From: Ruegeria lacuscaerulensis ITI-1157
Lineage (GTDB): Bacteria > Pseudomonadota > Alphaproteobacteria > Rhodobacterales > Rhodobacteraceae
Length of the DNA: 64,000 bases
Reading direction: 5' to 3'
Assembly: GCA_000161775.1 (NCBI GenBank)
Contig: GG704596.1
Span: 1,087,705 to 1,151,704 of the forward strand
Both the position numbers and the translations under genes were made by a program. The notes beneath the pieces are model-generated. The model searched no databases. It saw only the letters and a list, made by a program, of their open reading frames with translations, and had not been told where the DNA came from. Positions 8,849 to 20,511 of this stretch are shown here, piece after piece. Every line of letters starts with the position of its first letter. Position 1 is the stretch's first letter.

Positions 8849-9619
8849 ATGAAAAGGTTTTATGGCACCGAATTGCCCAACCCGCTGATGCTGGGCACCG
8901 CGCAATATCCCAGCCCGGCGATCCTGGAACAGGCCTTCCGGGCCAGCGGCGCGGGTGTCGCCACCGTCTCGCTGCGGCGCGAGGGCGCGGGCGGAGCGGG
9001 TCAGGCTTTCTGGTCGATGATCCGCGATCTGGGCGTTCTGATCCTGCCCAACACCGCCGGCTGTCACACGGTCAAAGAGGCCGTCACCACCGCCCACATG
9101 GCGCGCGAGGTATTCGACACGCCGTGGATCAAGCTGGAGCTGATCGGCCACACTGACAGCCTGCAGCCCGACGTGTTCCAACTGGTCGAGGCCGCGCGCA
9201 TTCTGACCGAAGAAGGGTTCCAGGTGTTTCCCTACACCACCGAAGACCTGATCGTGGCCGAGCGTCTGCTGGCCGCTGGATGTCAGGTTCTGATGCCCTG
9301 GGGCGCGCCGATCGGGTCGGGACGGGGTTTGAACAACGAATATGCCCTGCGCGCGATGCGGGCCGAGTTTCCCGACGTGCCGTTGGTGGTGGATGCGGGC
9401 ATCGGCCCGCCCAGCCACGCCGCCCACGCGATGGAGCTGGGCTATGACGCGGTTCTGCTGAACACCGCCGTCGCCCGCGCGGGCGATCCGGTGGCGATGG
9501 CGCAGGCCATGGCGCTGGCGGTGCAGGCCGGGCAACGGGCGCATCAGGCCGACCCGATCGAGCCGCGCGACATGGCCGAACCCTCGACCCCGGTGATCGG
9601 AAAGGCCTTTCTGTCATGA
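8849..9619 (+). CDS. thiG: Thiazole synthase ThiG
   Basis: Condenses 1-deoxy-D-xylulose 5-phosphate, dehydroglycine and ThiS thiocarboxylate to thiazole phosphate. Family motifs visible in the 256-residue protein are [24 protein letters not shown], the Schiff-base lysine region [24 protein letters not shown] for phosphate binding, and [19 protein letters not shown]. The start two bases after thiS is preceded by GGGGGGCTGAGG. A longer upstream frame is merely the overlap with thiS in another frame. Its last codon overlaps thiE as ATGA. Confidence 0.96.
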   Translation: MKRFYGTELPNPLMLGTAQYPSPAILEQAFRASGAGVATVSLRREGAGGAGQAFWSMIRDLGVLILPNTAGCHTVKEAVTTAHMAREVFDTPWIKLELIGHTDSLQPDVFQLVEAARILTEEGFQVFPYTTEDLIVAERLLAAGCQVLMPWGAPIGSGRGLNNEYALRAMRAEFPDVPLVVDAGIGPPSHAAHAMELGYDAVLLNTAVARAGDPVAMAQAMALAVQAGQRAHQADPIEPRDMAEPSTPVIGKAFLS

Positions 9620-10212
9620 CGCTCGACCGCTTCTACCCGATCTTCGATCATACCGACTGGCTTCGGCGGATGCTGCCCTTGGGTGTGAAACTGGTGCAGC
9701 TGCGGATCAAGGATCAGCCCGACGCAGTGGTGCGCGCGGAAATCGCCACCGCGCAGGCCCTGTGCCGGGACCATGGCGCGGTGCTGGTGGTGAACGACTA
9801 TTGGCAGGCCGCCATCGACGCGGGATGTGACTGGATCCACCTGGGGCAGGAGGATCTGGACGAAGCCGACCTGCCTGCCATCCGCAAGGCGGGGCTGAAG
9901 CTGGGTGTCTCGACCCATGACGATGACGAGCTTGAGCGCGTGCTGTCGATGGACCCGGACTATGTGGCCTTGGGGCCGGTCTACCCGACCATCCTGAAAA
10001 AGATGAAATGGCACCAACAGGGCCTGCCGCGTGTGACCGAGTGGAAACGGCGCGTGGGTGACATCCCCCTGGTCGGCATTGGCGGCATGAGCGTCGAACG
10101 CGCGCCGGGCGTGTTTCAGGCCGGGGCCGACATCGTCTCGGTCGTCACCGACATCACCCTGAACCCCGACCCCGAAGCGCGGGTGCGCCAGTGGATCGAG
10201 GTCACGCGATGA
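9616..10212 (+). CDS. thiE: Thiamine phosphate synthase ThiE
   Basis: Joins HMP-PP and thiazole phosphate to thiamin monophosphate in a TIM-barrel active site. The motifs [10 protein letters not shown] (near residue 25-34), [26 protein letters not shown] and [11 protein letters not shown] match ThiE. At 198 residues it is at the short end of the family. ATGA overlaps exist with both thiG and thiF, so it sits in the middle of a translationally coupled chain. The other precursor arm (thiC) is not in the window. Confidence 0.93.
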   Translation: MTLDRFYPIFDHTDWLRRMLPLGVKLVQLRIKDQPDAVVRAEIATAQALCRDHGAVLVVNDYWQAAIDAGCDWIHLGQEDLDEADLPAIRKAGLKLGVSTHDDDELERVLSMDPDYVALGPVYPTILKKMKWHQQGLPRVTEWKRRVGDIPLVGIGGMSVERAPGVFQAGADIVSVVTDITLNPDPEARVRQWIEVTR

Positions 10213-11171
10213 GCCGTTATGCCCGCCAGATGATCCTGCCCGAGGTCGGGGCCGAGGGGCAGAACCGCCTTGCCCGCGCGCGGGTGTTGGTGGTCGGCGC
10301 CGGGGGGCTGGCCGCGCCCGCGCTGCCGCTCCTGGCCGGGGCCGGGGTGGGGCATCTGACCATCGTCGATCCCGATTCGGTGGACCTGTCGAACCTGCAC
10401 CGCCAGACGCTGTTTGCCGAGTCCGATTGCGGCCGCCCCAAAGCCGAAGCCGCCGCCGAACGCTGCCGGGCGCTGAACAGTGAGATCACCGTAGCGGTCA
10501 GTAAACAGGCTCTAACACCGGCAAATGCCGCCGATCTAGTGGCCGAGGCCGACCTGGTTCTGGACTGCGCCGACAGCTACGCGGCCAGCTATACGTTGTC
10601 GGATACCTGCCTGGCGCAGGGCAAGCCGCTGATCAGCGCCTCGGTCCTGGGCCTGTCGGGGTATGTCGGCGGGTTTTGCGGCGGCGCGCCATCGTTGCGC
10701 GCGGTGTTCCCCGACGCGCCGGACAGTGGCGCCAATTGCGCCACCGCCGGGGTGCTGGGTCCGGTCGTGGGCATGATCGGCGCGATGCAGGCGCAGATGG
10801 CGCTGGGCGTGATCCTGGGCCTCGATCCCTCGCCGCTCGGCCAGATGGTGCAGGTGGACGGGCGCAGTTGCTCCAGCAGCGGATTCCGCTTTGACACCGC
10901 GCCGGAACCAGCCAGCCATTTCCCCTTTGTCGCCCCCTCGCAACTGACCCCGAACGACCTGGTTGTCGATCTGCGCAGCGTCGATGAGGCGCCCGAAGCG
11001 ATCCACCCCAACGCCCGCCGCCTGACGGTCGAGGCGCTGAAAACAGACCCTAACAAGGACAAAACGCTGGCCCTCTGCTGTGCCACCGGGCTGCGCGCCT
11101 GGCGCGCGGCCGAGGAACTCTGCCCCCATTGGCCCGGCCGGATCGTTCTGGTCGCCGCCGCAACCTCGTGA
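10209..11171 (+). CDS. thiF: ThiF/MoeB-family ThiS adenylyltransferase with C-terminal rhodanese-like domain
   Basis: Activates the C-terminus of ThiS by adenylation. Residues 1-235 form the E1-like fold with VVGAGGLAAPALPLLAGAGVG for ATP, DPDSVDLSNLHRQ and the catalytic loop NCATAGVLGP. Residues from about 245 resemble a rhodanese domain (VVDLRSVDEAPEA, then CCATGLRAWRAAE), probably the sulfur transferase. The usual zinc cysteine pairs of ThiF/MoeB are missing: the place of the first CxxC reads SLRAVFP, and no second pair is seen. 320 residues; the start overlaps the thiE stop as ATGA. Assignment to ThiF rather than MoeB rests on operon context. Confidence 0.88.
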   Translation: MSRYARQMILPEVGAEGQNRLARARVLVVGAGGLAAPALPLLAGAGVGHLTIVDPDSVDLSNLHRQTLFAESDCGRPKAEAAAERCRALNSEITVAVSKQALTPANAADLVAEADLVLDCADSYAASYTLSDTCLAQGKPLISASVLGLSGYVGGFCGGAPSLRAVFPDAPDSGANCATAGVLGPVVGMIGAMQAQMALGVILGLDPSPLGQMVQVDGRSCSSSGFRFDTAPEPASHFPFVAPSQLTPNDLVVDLRSVDEAPEAIHPNARRLTVEALKTDPNKDKTLALCCATGLRAWRAAEELCPHWPGRIVLVAAATS

Positions 11172-11191
11172 AGCAAAAGGAAACGCAGACC

Positions 11192-12127
11192 ATGAAGAAG
11201 CTGATCACCGCCATTGCCCTGCTGGCCGCCACGCCCGCCTGGGCGCAGGACAAGATGACCGTCCTGCTGGACTGGTTCGTGAACCCCGACCACGGTCCGA
11301 TCATCGTGGCGCAGGAAAACGGCTATTTCGCCGAACAGGGGCTTGAGGTCGAAATCGTCCCGCCCGCCGATCCGTCGGCCCCGCCGCGCCTTGTGGCCGC
11401 GGGTCAGGCCGATCTGGCCGTGTCCTACCAGCCGCAGCTGCACCTGCAAATCCACGAGGGCCTGCCGCTGAAACGAGTCGGCACGCTGGTCGCCACGCCG
11501 CTGAACTGCCTGCTGGTGCTCGAGGACGGCCCGATCAAAACGCTGGCCGACCTCAAGGGCAAGAAGATCGGTTTCTCGGTTGCCGGTGTGGAAGAGGCGA
11601 TCCTGACCGCGATGCTGAACACGCATGGCGTGTCGCTGGACGATATCGAGATGATCAACGTCAACTTCTCGCTGTCGCCGTCGCTGATGACCGGGCAGGT
11701 GGACGCCGTGATCGGCGCCTTCCGTAATTTCGAACTGAACCAGATGGATATCGAAGGCGTTCCGGGCCGCTGCTTCTACATCGAGGAAGAAGGCGTGCCG
11801 CCCTATGACGAGCTGATCTATGTCGCCAACCCCGAGACGATGGATGCCGACAAGATCGCCCGCTTCCTGGCCGCAACCGAGAAGGCCACGCAGTTCATCG
11901 TGAACAATCCGGAAAAAAGCTGGGAGATCTTCGCCGCCACCTCGCCCGAGTTGCAGGACGAGCTGAACGCCCGCGCCTGGGTCGATACTCTGCCGCGGTT
12001 CGCGCTGCGCCCCGCGGGCTTTGATGCTGGCCGCTATGCCCGGTTCGAGGCCTTCCTGAAGGATGCGGGCATGATCGACAGCATCAACCCGGTCAGCGCC
12101 ATCACCATCGACGTGACCGCGCAATGA
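11192..12127 (+). CDS. thiY: Substrate-binding protein of a thiamin-pyrimidine ABC transporter (ThiY type)
   Basis: Periplasmic NMT1/THI5-fold protein. It has a signal peptide (MKKLITAIALLAATPAWAQ) and opens with VLLDWFVNPDHGPIIVAQ, the ThiY signature. Family members bind formylaminopyrimidine, a breakdown product of thiamin. The start at 11192 is preceded by AAAAGGAAA. tenA overlaps the stop by ATGA, and thiZ and thiX follow, so transport and salvage are coupled to the biosynthetic genes above. 311 residues. The exact pyrimidine ligand is inferred from the TenA neighbour. Confidence 0.9.
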   Translation: MKKLITAIALLAATPAWAQDKMTVLLDWFVNPDHGPIIVAQENGYFAEQGLEVEIVPPADPSAPPRLVAAGQADLAVSYQPQLHLQIHEGLPLKRVGTLVATPLNCLLVLEDGPIKTLADLKGKKIGFSVAGVEEAILTAMLNTHGVSLDDIEMINVNFSLSPSLMTGQVDAVIGAFRNFELNQMDIEGVPGRCFYIEEEGVPPYDELIYVANPETMDADKIARFLAATEKATQFIVNNPEKSWEIFAATSPELQDELNARAWVDTLPRFALRPAGFDAGRYARFEAFLKDAGMIDSINPVSAITIDVTAQ

Positions 12128-12798
12128 GCGACTACGGCAAAGCCTTCGCGCTGATGCGCGATGCGGCACAGGGGCCGTGGCGGGACTATACCCGCCACGC
12201 CTTTGTCGAGGGGCTGAAGGACGGCACCCTGCCGCGCGCGGCCTTTCTGCATTACCTGCGGCAGGACTATGTGTTTCTGATCCACTTTTCGCGCGCCTGG
12301 GCGCTGGCGGTGGTGAAATCGGAAACCCATGCCGAGATGCTGGCCGCGTCGCGCACGGTAAACGGGCTGATCAGCGAAGAGATGCAGTTGCATATCGGCA
12401 TTTGCGAGGCCGCTGGCATCAGCCAGGACGAGCTGTTCGCCACACCCGAACGCCCCGAGAACCTGGCCTATACCCGTTATGTGCTCGAGGCGGGCTTTAG
12501 CGGTGATCTGCTGGACCTGCTGGCGGCGCTGGCGCCCTGCGTGATGGGATACGGGGAAATCGGCACCCGGCTGGCGGCCGAGGCCACCTCGGACACCTAT
12601 CGCGACTGGATCGACACTTATGCCGGGGACGACTATCAGGCGGCCTGCCGGGCCGTGGGCGAGTTGCTGGAGTCGGCTCTGAAACGGCGACTTGGGGCGG
12701 ATTTCCGTACCACACCTCGTTGGGATCGCCTGTGCCAGACCTTCCGTACCGCGACCGAGCTCGAGGTGAATTTCTGGCAGATGGGTCTGACCCCATGA
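12124..12798 (+). CDS. tenA: Aminopyrimidine aminohydrolase TenA
   Basis: All-helical hydrolase that releases HMP from aminomethyl-pyrimidine formed by thiamin decay; some members also cleave thiamin. The catalytic cysteine is present as C139 in ALAPCVMGYGEIG, the ligand-binding aspartate as D48 in YLRQDYVFL, and the glutamate near the C-terminus as E214 in TELEVNF. Such a complete set points to the TenA_C class with salvage activity. 224 residues. It sits between thiY and thiZ with ATGA overlaps on both sides, so the imported pyrimidine is processed at once. Confidence 0.93.
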   Translation: MSDYGKAFALMRDAAQGPWRDYTRHAFVEGLKDGTLPRAAFLHYLRQDYVFLIHFSRAWALAVVKSETHAEMLAASRTVNGLISEEMQLHIGICEAAGISQDELFATPERPENLAYTRYVLEAGFSGDLLDLLAALAPCVMGYGEIGTRLAAEATSDTYRDWIDTYAGDDYQAACRAVGELLESALKRRLGADFRTTPRWDRLCQTFRTATELEVNFWQMGLTP

Positions 12799-13523
12799 CC
12801 CCGCCCCCCGATCTGATCCTCAGCGGACAGGCCAGCATCGATGGCGCGCCCTTGTTCGCGCCGCTGACCCTGTCGCTGAAGGCCGGGCAGTGGACCTGTC
12901 TGCTGGGCGGATCGGGGGTCGGGAAAACCACGGTTCTGCGCCTGATCGCCGGGTTGGCGACCGGAGCCGCGTTCACCGGAGAGATCCGCGCCAGCGACGG
13001 CCTGCCGGTGGCCGAGCGTGTGGCCTACATGGCGCAGGACGACCTGCTGCTGCCCTGGGCCACGGTCGCGCAGAACGTGGCGCTGGGCGCCCGGCTGCGC
13101 GGCGAAAGGGTCGATCAGGACCGCCGCGCCAGGCTGATCGAACGGATGGGTCTGCAGGAGCACATGACCAAGAGGCCCTCGGAACTGTCCGGCGGACAGC
13201 GTCAGCGCGTGGCATTGGCCCGGACTCTGATGGAGGACAAGCCGATCATCCTGCTGGACGAGCCGTTCTCGGCGCTCGATGCCCGCACCCGCGCCGACAT
13301 GCAGGATCTGGCCGCCGAGGCGTTGCAGGGCCGCACCGTCCTGCTCGTTACCCACGATCCGGCCGAGGCCGCGCGTCTGGGTCAGTCGATCATGGTGATG
13401 ACGCGACACGGCCTGACCCCGTGCCAGCCGCCCCACGCGCCGGTGCCGCGCCGGGTGGACGATCTGGAGACGCTGGAAACGCAGGGGGCGCTGCTGAAAC
13501 TGCTGCGCGAGGAGGTGGCATGA
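12795..13523 (+). CDS. thiZ: ABC transporter ATPase of the thiamin-pyrimidine importer (ThiZ)
   Basis: Cytoplasmic ATPase with Walker A GGSGVGKTT, the Q-loop at YMAQDDLLLPW, signature LSGGQRQRVALARTL, Walker B IILLDEPFSALDA and switch histidine in LLVTHDPAEA. 242 residues. The start at 12795 overlaps the tenA stop by ATGA; the longer upstream frame lies within tenA. It drives uptake with ThiY and ThiX. It resembles the nitrate/sulfonate/taurine ATPases, but its place inside the thi operon decides the role. Confidence 0.9.
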   Translation: MTPPPDLILSGQASIDGAPLFAPLTLSLKAGQWTCLLGGSGVGKTTVLRLIAGLATGAAFTGEIRASDGLPVAERVAYMAQDDLLLPWATVAQNVALGARLRGERVDQDRRARLIERMGLQEHMTKRPSELSGGQRQRVALARTLMEDKPIILLDEPFSALDARTRADMQDLAAEALQGRTVLLVTHDPAEAARLGQSIMVMTRHGLTPCQPPHAPVPRRVDDLETLETQGALLKLLREEVA

Positions 13524-14254
13524 AGACGCTCTCGGCCATTGCCGCAACGCTGTTTGCACTCGCCATCTGGCAGGCAATCGTTACCCTGACCGGCCTGCCG
13601 AAATTCATCCTGCCCGGCCCGGCATTGGTGGCCGAGACCTGGTGGCAGAACCGCTGGCTGATCGCCGAACACACCTGGATCACCGCCATCGAGGTGCTGA
13701 TCGGTCTGGCCTGCGGCACGGTACTGGGTGTCATCACCGCGCTGCAGCTGGCCAATTCCCGCGCCGCGCGGGTTCTGGTGCAGCCGATGCTGGTGTTCAC
13801 CCAGGCGCTGCCGGTCTTTGCGCTGGCGCCGCTGCTGACCCTGTGGCTGGGCTATGGGCTGTGGTCCAAGGTCGCGATGGCGGTACTGATCATCTATTTC
13901 CCCATCACCTCGTCGTTTTTCGACGGGCTGATGCGCACGCCGCAGGGCTATCTGGATCTGGCTCGCACCATGCAGGCCAGCCCGCGCAGCGTGTTGTGGA
14001 ATATCCGCATCCCAGCGGCGCTACCCTCGCTGGCTTCGGGGATGCGGCTGGCGGCGGTCTATGCCCCGATCGGGGCGGTGATCGGCGAATGGGTCGGCTC
14101 GTCGCAGGGGCTGGGATACCTGATGCTGCTGGCCAATGGTCGCGCCAAGACTGACCTGATGTTCGCTGCGATGCTGACGCTGGGGGTGTTCTCGATCCTG
14201 CTGCACCTGGCCGTGCGCCGCGCCACGGCCCGCATGGCCGGTGAGGCGCGTTAA
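13520..14254 (+). CDS. thiX: ABC transporter permease of the thiamin-pyrimidine importer (ThiX)
   Basis: Inner-membrane permease of the BPD-transport family. 244 residues with about six hydrophobic segments and the EAA-loop region GYLDLARTMQASPRSVLWNI, which contacts the ATPase. It starts on the thiZ stop (ATGA) and ends the thi operon; the next gene, radC, begins 36 bases later. Partners are ThiY and ThiZ. No terminator is evident between thiX and radC, so read-through into radC is possible. Confidence 0.9.
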   Translation: MKTLSAIAATLFALAIWQAIVTLTGLPKFILPGPALVAETWWQNRWLIAEHTWITAIEVLIGLACGTVLGVITALQLANSRAARVLVQPMLVFTQALPVFALAPLLTLWLGYGLWSKVAMAVLIIYFPITSSFFDGLMRTPQGYLDLARTMQASPRSVLWNIRIPAALPSLASGMRLAAVYAPIGAVIGEWVGSSQGLGYLMLLANGRAKTDLMFAAMLTLGVFSILLHLAVRRATARMAGEAR

Positions 14255-14290
14255 CCATTCGGAAACCGATTCGGAGGCAATCATGGGCGC

Positions 14291-15046
14291 ATGACCAAGG
14301 ACGCCTTTGCCGAAGCCCCATCGCTGTTCGAAAGTGACGAAGCGCCGGTCACGCCGCTGCCCACGGGTCGGCTGCCCTCGTACATCAAGGATCACCGCAA
14401 ACGCCTGCGCGAACGGTTCATGACGGGCGGCGCGGGGGCGATGCCGGACTACGAACTGCTGGAACTGGTCCTGTTCCGCTCAATCCCCCGGCAGGACGTG
14501 AAACCGCTGGCGCGGCGGCTGCTGGACGCGTTCGGCGACTTCAACCGGGTGCTGACCGCCCCGGTGGAACGCCTGCGCCAGATCAAGGGCGTGGGCGATA
14601 CCGTCATCACCGACCTAAAGATCCTCGAGGCCTGCGCCCATCGCATGGCCCGCGCGCGGGTGATGCAGCGGCATGTGATCTCCAGCTGGGACGCACTGCT
14701 GGACTATTGCCACACCACCATGGCGCATCGCGAGATCGAGCAGTTCCGCGTGTTCTACCTGGACCGCAAGAACGTGCTGATCGCGGACGAAGAACAGGCC
14801 AAGGGCACCGTCGATCACGTACCCGTCTACCCGCGCGAGGTCGCCAAGCGCGCGCTGGAGCTGAACGCCTCGGCGCTGATCCTGGTGCACAACCACCCGT
14901 CGGGTGATCCGACGCCGTCGCAGTCGGATATCGACATGACCAACCGCATAAACGATGCCTGCGCCGCACTGGGGCTGACCTTGCACGATCACCTGATCAT
15001 AGGGAAATCGACCGAGCTGAGCTTCCGCTCGGAAGGTTATCTTTAG
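14291..15046 (+). CDS. radC: RadC family protein (JAB/MPN domain)
   Basis: A 251-residue protein with a helix-hairpin-helix region (VERLRQIKGVGDTVITDLK) and a C-terminal JAB domain carrying the zinc motif HNHPSGDPTPSQSD. The family was once tied to DNA repair, but its role is still unsettled. It follows the thi operon on the same strand with GGAGG at 14272, somewhat far from the ATG at 14291. A closer ATG at 14283 is out of frame and stops after three codons. It ends convergently four bases from the OmpA-fusion gene. Confidence 0.92.
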   Translation: MTKDAFAEAPSLFESDEAPVTPLPTGRLPSYIKDHRKRLRERFMTGGAGAMPDYELLELVLFRSIPRQDVKPLARRLLDAFGDFNRVLTAPVERLRQIKGVGDTVITDLKILEACAHRMARARVMQRHVISSWDALLDYCHTTMAHREIEQFRVFYLDRKNVLIADEEQAKGTVDHVPVYPREVAKRALELNASALILVHNHPSGDPTPSQSDIDMTNRINDACAALGLTLHDHLIIGKSTELSFRSEGYL

Positions 15047-15049
15047 CCG

Positions 15050-16606
15050 CTAGCGCACCCAGATCTCGACCCGGCGGTTGGCCTTGCGGCCCCAGTCGGT
15101 GTCGTCGCAGGCCAGCGGCATCGCCTCTCCGAACCCCTCGACCGAGATGCCGACCGAGTCGGGCACCGATGTCTGCACCGCCGCCAGAACCGCGTTGCGC
15201 ACGGTCTGGGCTCGGCGCAGGGCGATTCGAGCATTGGACTCGGCCGGCCCGTCGCCATCGCTGAAGCCGACGAAAACCAGCTTGCGCCCGTCGTATTGGC
15301 CGGCCTCCAGCGCCTGCGCCAATTGCTGGATGTTCGACCGCGACTGTGCGTCGGGCCGCGACGATCCCGGCTCGAACCGGAAGGACAGCGACAGGCGCGA
15401 CAGGGGGCGCAGGGTTTCGACCATGCGTTGCAGCTCCTGCAGCCCCACTTCGGACCCGCCCGAGGTGATGGCATTGGCCAGTCGGTCCCCTTGCAGCCCG
15501 ATCCGAACGGCCTCGTGCGATTGGTCGGTGAACCCGGCCTTGCGGATGACCATCTGCGCCTCGGGGCCCAGGGCATAGGCCAGAAACTGCCGGGCGATCT
15601 TGGGCAGGCGCCGCTGTGGCAGGTACAGGAACATCGGCAGGGTCAGCGGATAGTCCTCGGTCTTGATGGCCGGGCGGGTGGCCCGCAGCGCGTGACCGCA
15701 GCCCCCCGCCAGCGGCAGGGCACGCAAGCCGTTTGCCTGGGCCAGCGTGGCGATTCCGATGGCAAACGGATCGCGCGCGATGGCCGAGACCAGATCGCTG
15801 CCCCGCGCATGGCGGATCACCGTTTCGGCAAATTGCGCGTCGGAAGGCTTCATCAGTTGATCCTGCACCGCCTGCGCCACCCCCGAGCCCGTATGGGGCA
15901 GATGCACCGCGATCGGGGCATCCGGGCCGCCCAGTTCGGCCCAGTTGGTGACTGCGCCGCTGAACACCCGCGCCAGATCCGCCGGCGAGATCTGTGCCAG
16001 CGGATTGTCCGGTGCCACCACCGGCACCAGCGCGTCCAGCGCCACCACCCGCGACCGGCGCGCCCGGGTCATGTCGCCGAGGCCGGCATCGCGTGCGGCG
16101 GCGATCTCGGGGTCGCGGATCTCGCGCAGGGCCAGGGCGATGTCGGCCTCGCCGGCGATCAGATCGCCAAAGCCCTGGTCGGTATTGGTGACATGCAGGA
16201 CAAAGCGGGCCAGGGGCGCATCGCGGGTGTCCTGATGCAGGGACAGTTGAAACCGGTCGGCTGCAAGTTCGGTTCGAGTGACCGTCAGCCCTTCCTTGGC
16301 GGCAAACCCCTGGATCAGCGTCGGCAGAAGGGTCTCGGCCATAACCGATGCGCCCGACAGGGTCAGCTCGGCGACGAAGTCGGTCAGGTTGGGGCAGGCG
16401 GGGCCATCGCAGGTCACGCCGGACCCGTCCACCGTCAGCTCTCCGTATTGGGTATCGACGCGGTAGAACTCACCGTCAAACCCCAGCAGATTGCCCGAGA
16501 TTTCGACCTGACCATCATGCGAGGTCAGAGTGATGTCCTGTGCGTGGGCGCTTGAAACAGCGGTGATCAGCGACAACGCCGTCATCGCCGCGCGAAGAAA
16601 TGTCAT
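15050..16606 (-). CDS. Periplasmic phosphate-binding-like domain fused to an OmpA/peptidoglycan-binding domain
   Basis: 518 residues. A signal peptide (MTFLRAAMTALSLITAVSSAHAQ) is followed by a short N-terminal domain, a PstS-like periplasmic binding region about residues 90-370 (VTNWAELGGPDAPIAVHLPH and related segments), and a C-terminal OmpA domain with SNARIALRRAQTVRNAVL and KANRRVEIWVR. The OmpA part should hold the protein to peptidoglycan. No pst transport genes are near, so a sensing or binding role at the wall is more likely than import, but the ligand is unknown. The gene lies downstream of the exported unknown protein on the same strand, 24 bases apart. Confidence 0.82.
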   Translation of the reverse strand: MTFLRAAMTALSLITAVSSAHAQDITLTSHDGQVEISGNLLGFDGEFYRVDTQYGELTVDGSGVTCDGPACPNLTDFVAELTLSGASVMAETLLPTLIQGFAAKEGLTVTRTELAADRFQLSLHQDTRDAPLARFVLHVTNTDQGFGDLIAGEADIALALREIRDPEIAAARDAGLGDMTRARRSRVVALDALVPVVAPDNPLAQISPADLARVFSGAVTNWAELGGPDAPIAVHLPHTGSGVAQAVQDQLMKPSDAQFAETVIRHARGSDLVSAIARDPFAIGIATLAQANGLRALPLAGGCGHALRATRPAIKTEDYPLTLPMFLYLPQRRLPKIARQFLAYALGPEAQMVIRKAGFTDQSHEAVRIGLQGDRLANAITSGGSEVGLQELQRMVETLRPLSRLSLSFRFEPGSSRPDAQSRSNIQQLAQALEAGQYDGRKLVFVGFSDGDGPAESNARIALRRAQTVRNAVLAAVQTSVPDSVGISVEGFGEAMPLACDDTDWGRKANRRVEIWVR

Positions 16607-16630
16607 GAAGCCCGTTGACCTGCCTGCCGA

Positions 16631-17530
16631 TTACTTTGAGGCGATTTTCAGGTCTTGGAACAAATTATTCAACACCAGAAAATCCTGGCCGCTGTCGCAG
16701 GCCGGAAGCGTGACCTGCAGATCCCGCGCCCGGAGGGTCTGATCGCCCAGCAGTTCCAACGACTGCAGGTTCAGGTCCCGCCCGCAATTGTCGGGAGTGA
16801 CCTCGGCTTCGACGGTCAGGGCCACCGATCCACCGCGGTCGCCTGTTTTCGGGATCGAATAGACTTCGACGTTGCGCGCCCCGCTGTCTCCAAGGTGGTC
16901 GACGCGGCCGGTGCCGGTTTCGAGCGACTGGGACCAGACGTGTCCGGCTTGGCCGTAGGACGCACCAAACTCCAGCGCGTGCAGTTGAAGCTCGGTGTTG
17001 CCGGACCATTGCAACGCGACCCGGTCATAGTCGGACACATCCGGGATATGAGTGGTGGCGACGGTGCCGCGATGGTCGTCGAAGGATATCAGAAAGATGG
17101 CGTATTCGGACAAGGCCGGAATGGTCACATCCAGCTGCCCCTGCGCATCGGTTGTTGCGCTGAAGGTCATGCCGCTGTGATGCAGTTCGACCACCTCATT
17201 GGGGTTGCAGGGGGCCTTGAGCACAAGCCGGGCAGAGGCGTTTGCGGTTGCGGCTGCATGGGCACGCAGGCTGCAGTCGACCGCAACGCCGGGCTTTGCC
17301 CGTTGCGGACGTTGCGGGATGGAGATCGCATCCTCGGGGGGATTGGCCGAGGTCAAGACAATCTCTTCCAGGCCGGCAAGCACGGTGGCTTCGCCAACGG
17401 GCTCCAGCGAAGCCTGTTGCGCGTCAGCGGCAGCCGGCGCTGCAGCCGGGCCTTTCTGCATCAGGTACCCGATGGCCAAAGCACAGGCCACCGTGCCACC
17501 CGTGGTCACGTAGTTGCGAATTACAAACAA
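16631..17530 (-). CDS. Exported protein of unknown function beside secA
   Basis: 299 residues that I do not recognise as a named family. An N-terminal hydrophobic segment (TTGGTVACALAIGYLMQKG) anchors or exports it; the rest is a soluble, beta-rich region with several cysteines (VDCSLRAH, KAPCNPNE, DNCGRDL, LPACDSGQ) that could form disulfides in the periplasm. The segment around GMTFSATTDAQGQLDVTIPA resembles a small immunoglobulin- or carboxypeptidase-regulatory-like fold. Start is TTG at 17530, supported by GGGGAGGG just upstream. It lies between secA and the OmpA fusion on the same strand and may be cotranscribed with the latter. Confidence 0.7.
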   Translation of the reverse strand: MFVIRNYVTTGGTVACALAIGYLMQKGPAAAPAAADAQQASLEPVGEATVLAGLEEIVLTSANPPEDAISIPQRPQRAKPGVAVDCSLRAHAAATANASARLVLKAPCNPNEVVELHHSGMTFSATTDAQGQLDVTIPALSEYAIFLISFDDHRGTVATTHIPDVSDYDRVALQWSGNTELQLHALEFGASYGQAGHVWSQSLETGTGRVDHLGDSGARNVEVYSIPKTGDRGGSVALTVEAEVTPDNCGRDLNLQSLELLGDQTLRARDLQVTLPACDSGQDFLVLNNLFQDLKIASK

Positions 17531-17569
17531 GACACCCTCCCCAGTTGAAGGAGCGAGTCGGACTGTCGT

Positions 17570-17597
17570 TAAAGATCGCGGCCAATCTGTGGCCGCG
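17570..17597 (-). terminator. Stem-loop after secA
   Basis: A perfect eight-pair stem CGCGGCCA / TGGCCGCG (17577-17597) with a five-base loop. On the minus strand it is followed by a short T-rich stretch (ATCTTTAA). It lies about 35 bases after the secA stop and is a plausible, weak intrinsic terminator. Confidence 0.55.
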
Positions 17598-17630
17598 ACG
17601 CGGAGTCATTGTGTCGGGAATTTGGCCGGG

Positions 17631-20336
<2,706 letters not shown>

Positions 20337-20511
20337 GTTCACTCCAGCGGATCTTTTCTTGTCTTGGTTGCGACAGGCTTGCCCACCTTGCGCGCAACCC
20401 ATAGATAGCTGGGAGGAAAGATGGTCCTGTCAAAGGCTTCAAGCGATGTAAGCGGCAGGTACCAGAGTGTCAACGCCACGCCCTGTCGCGGCCAGAATAT
20501 AGGATGAATTC

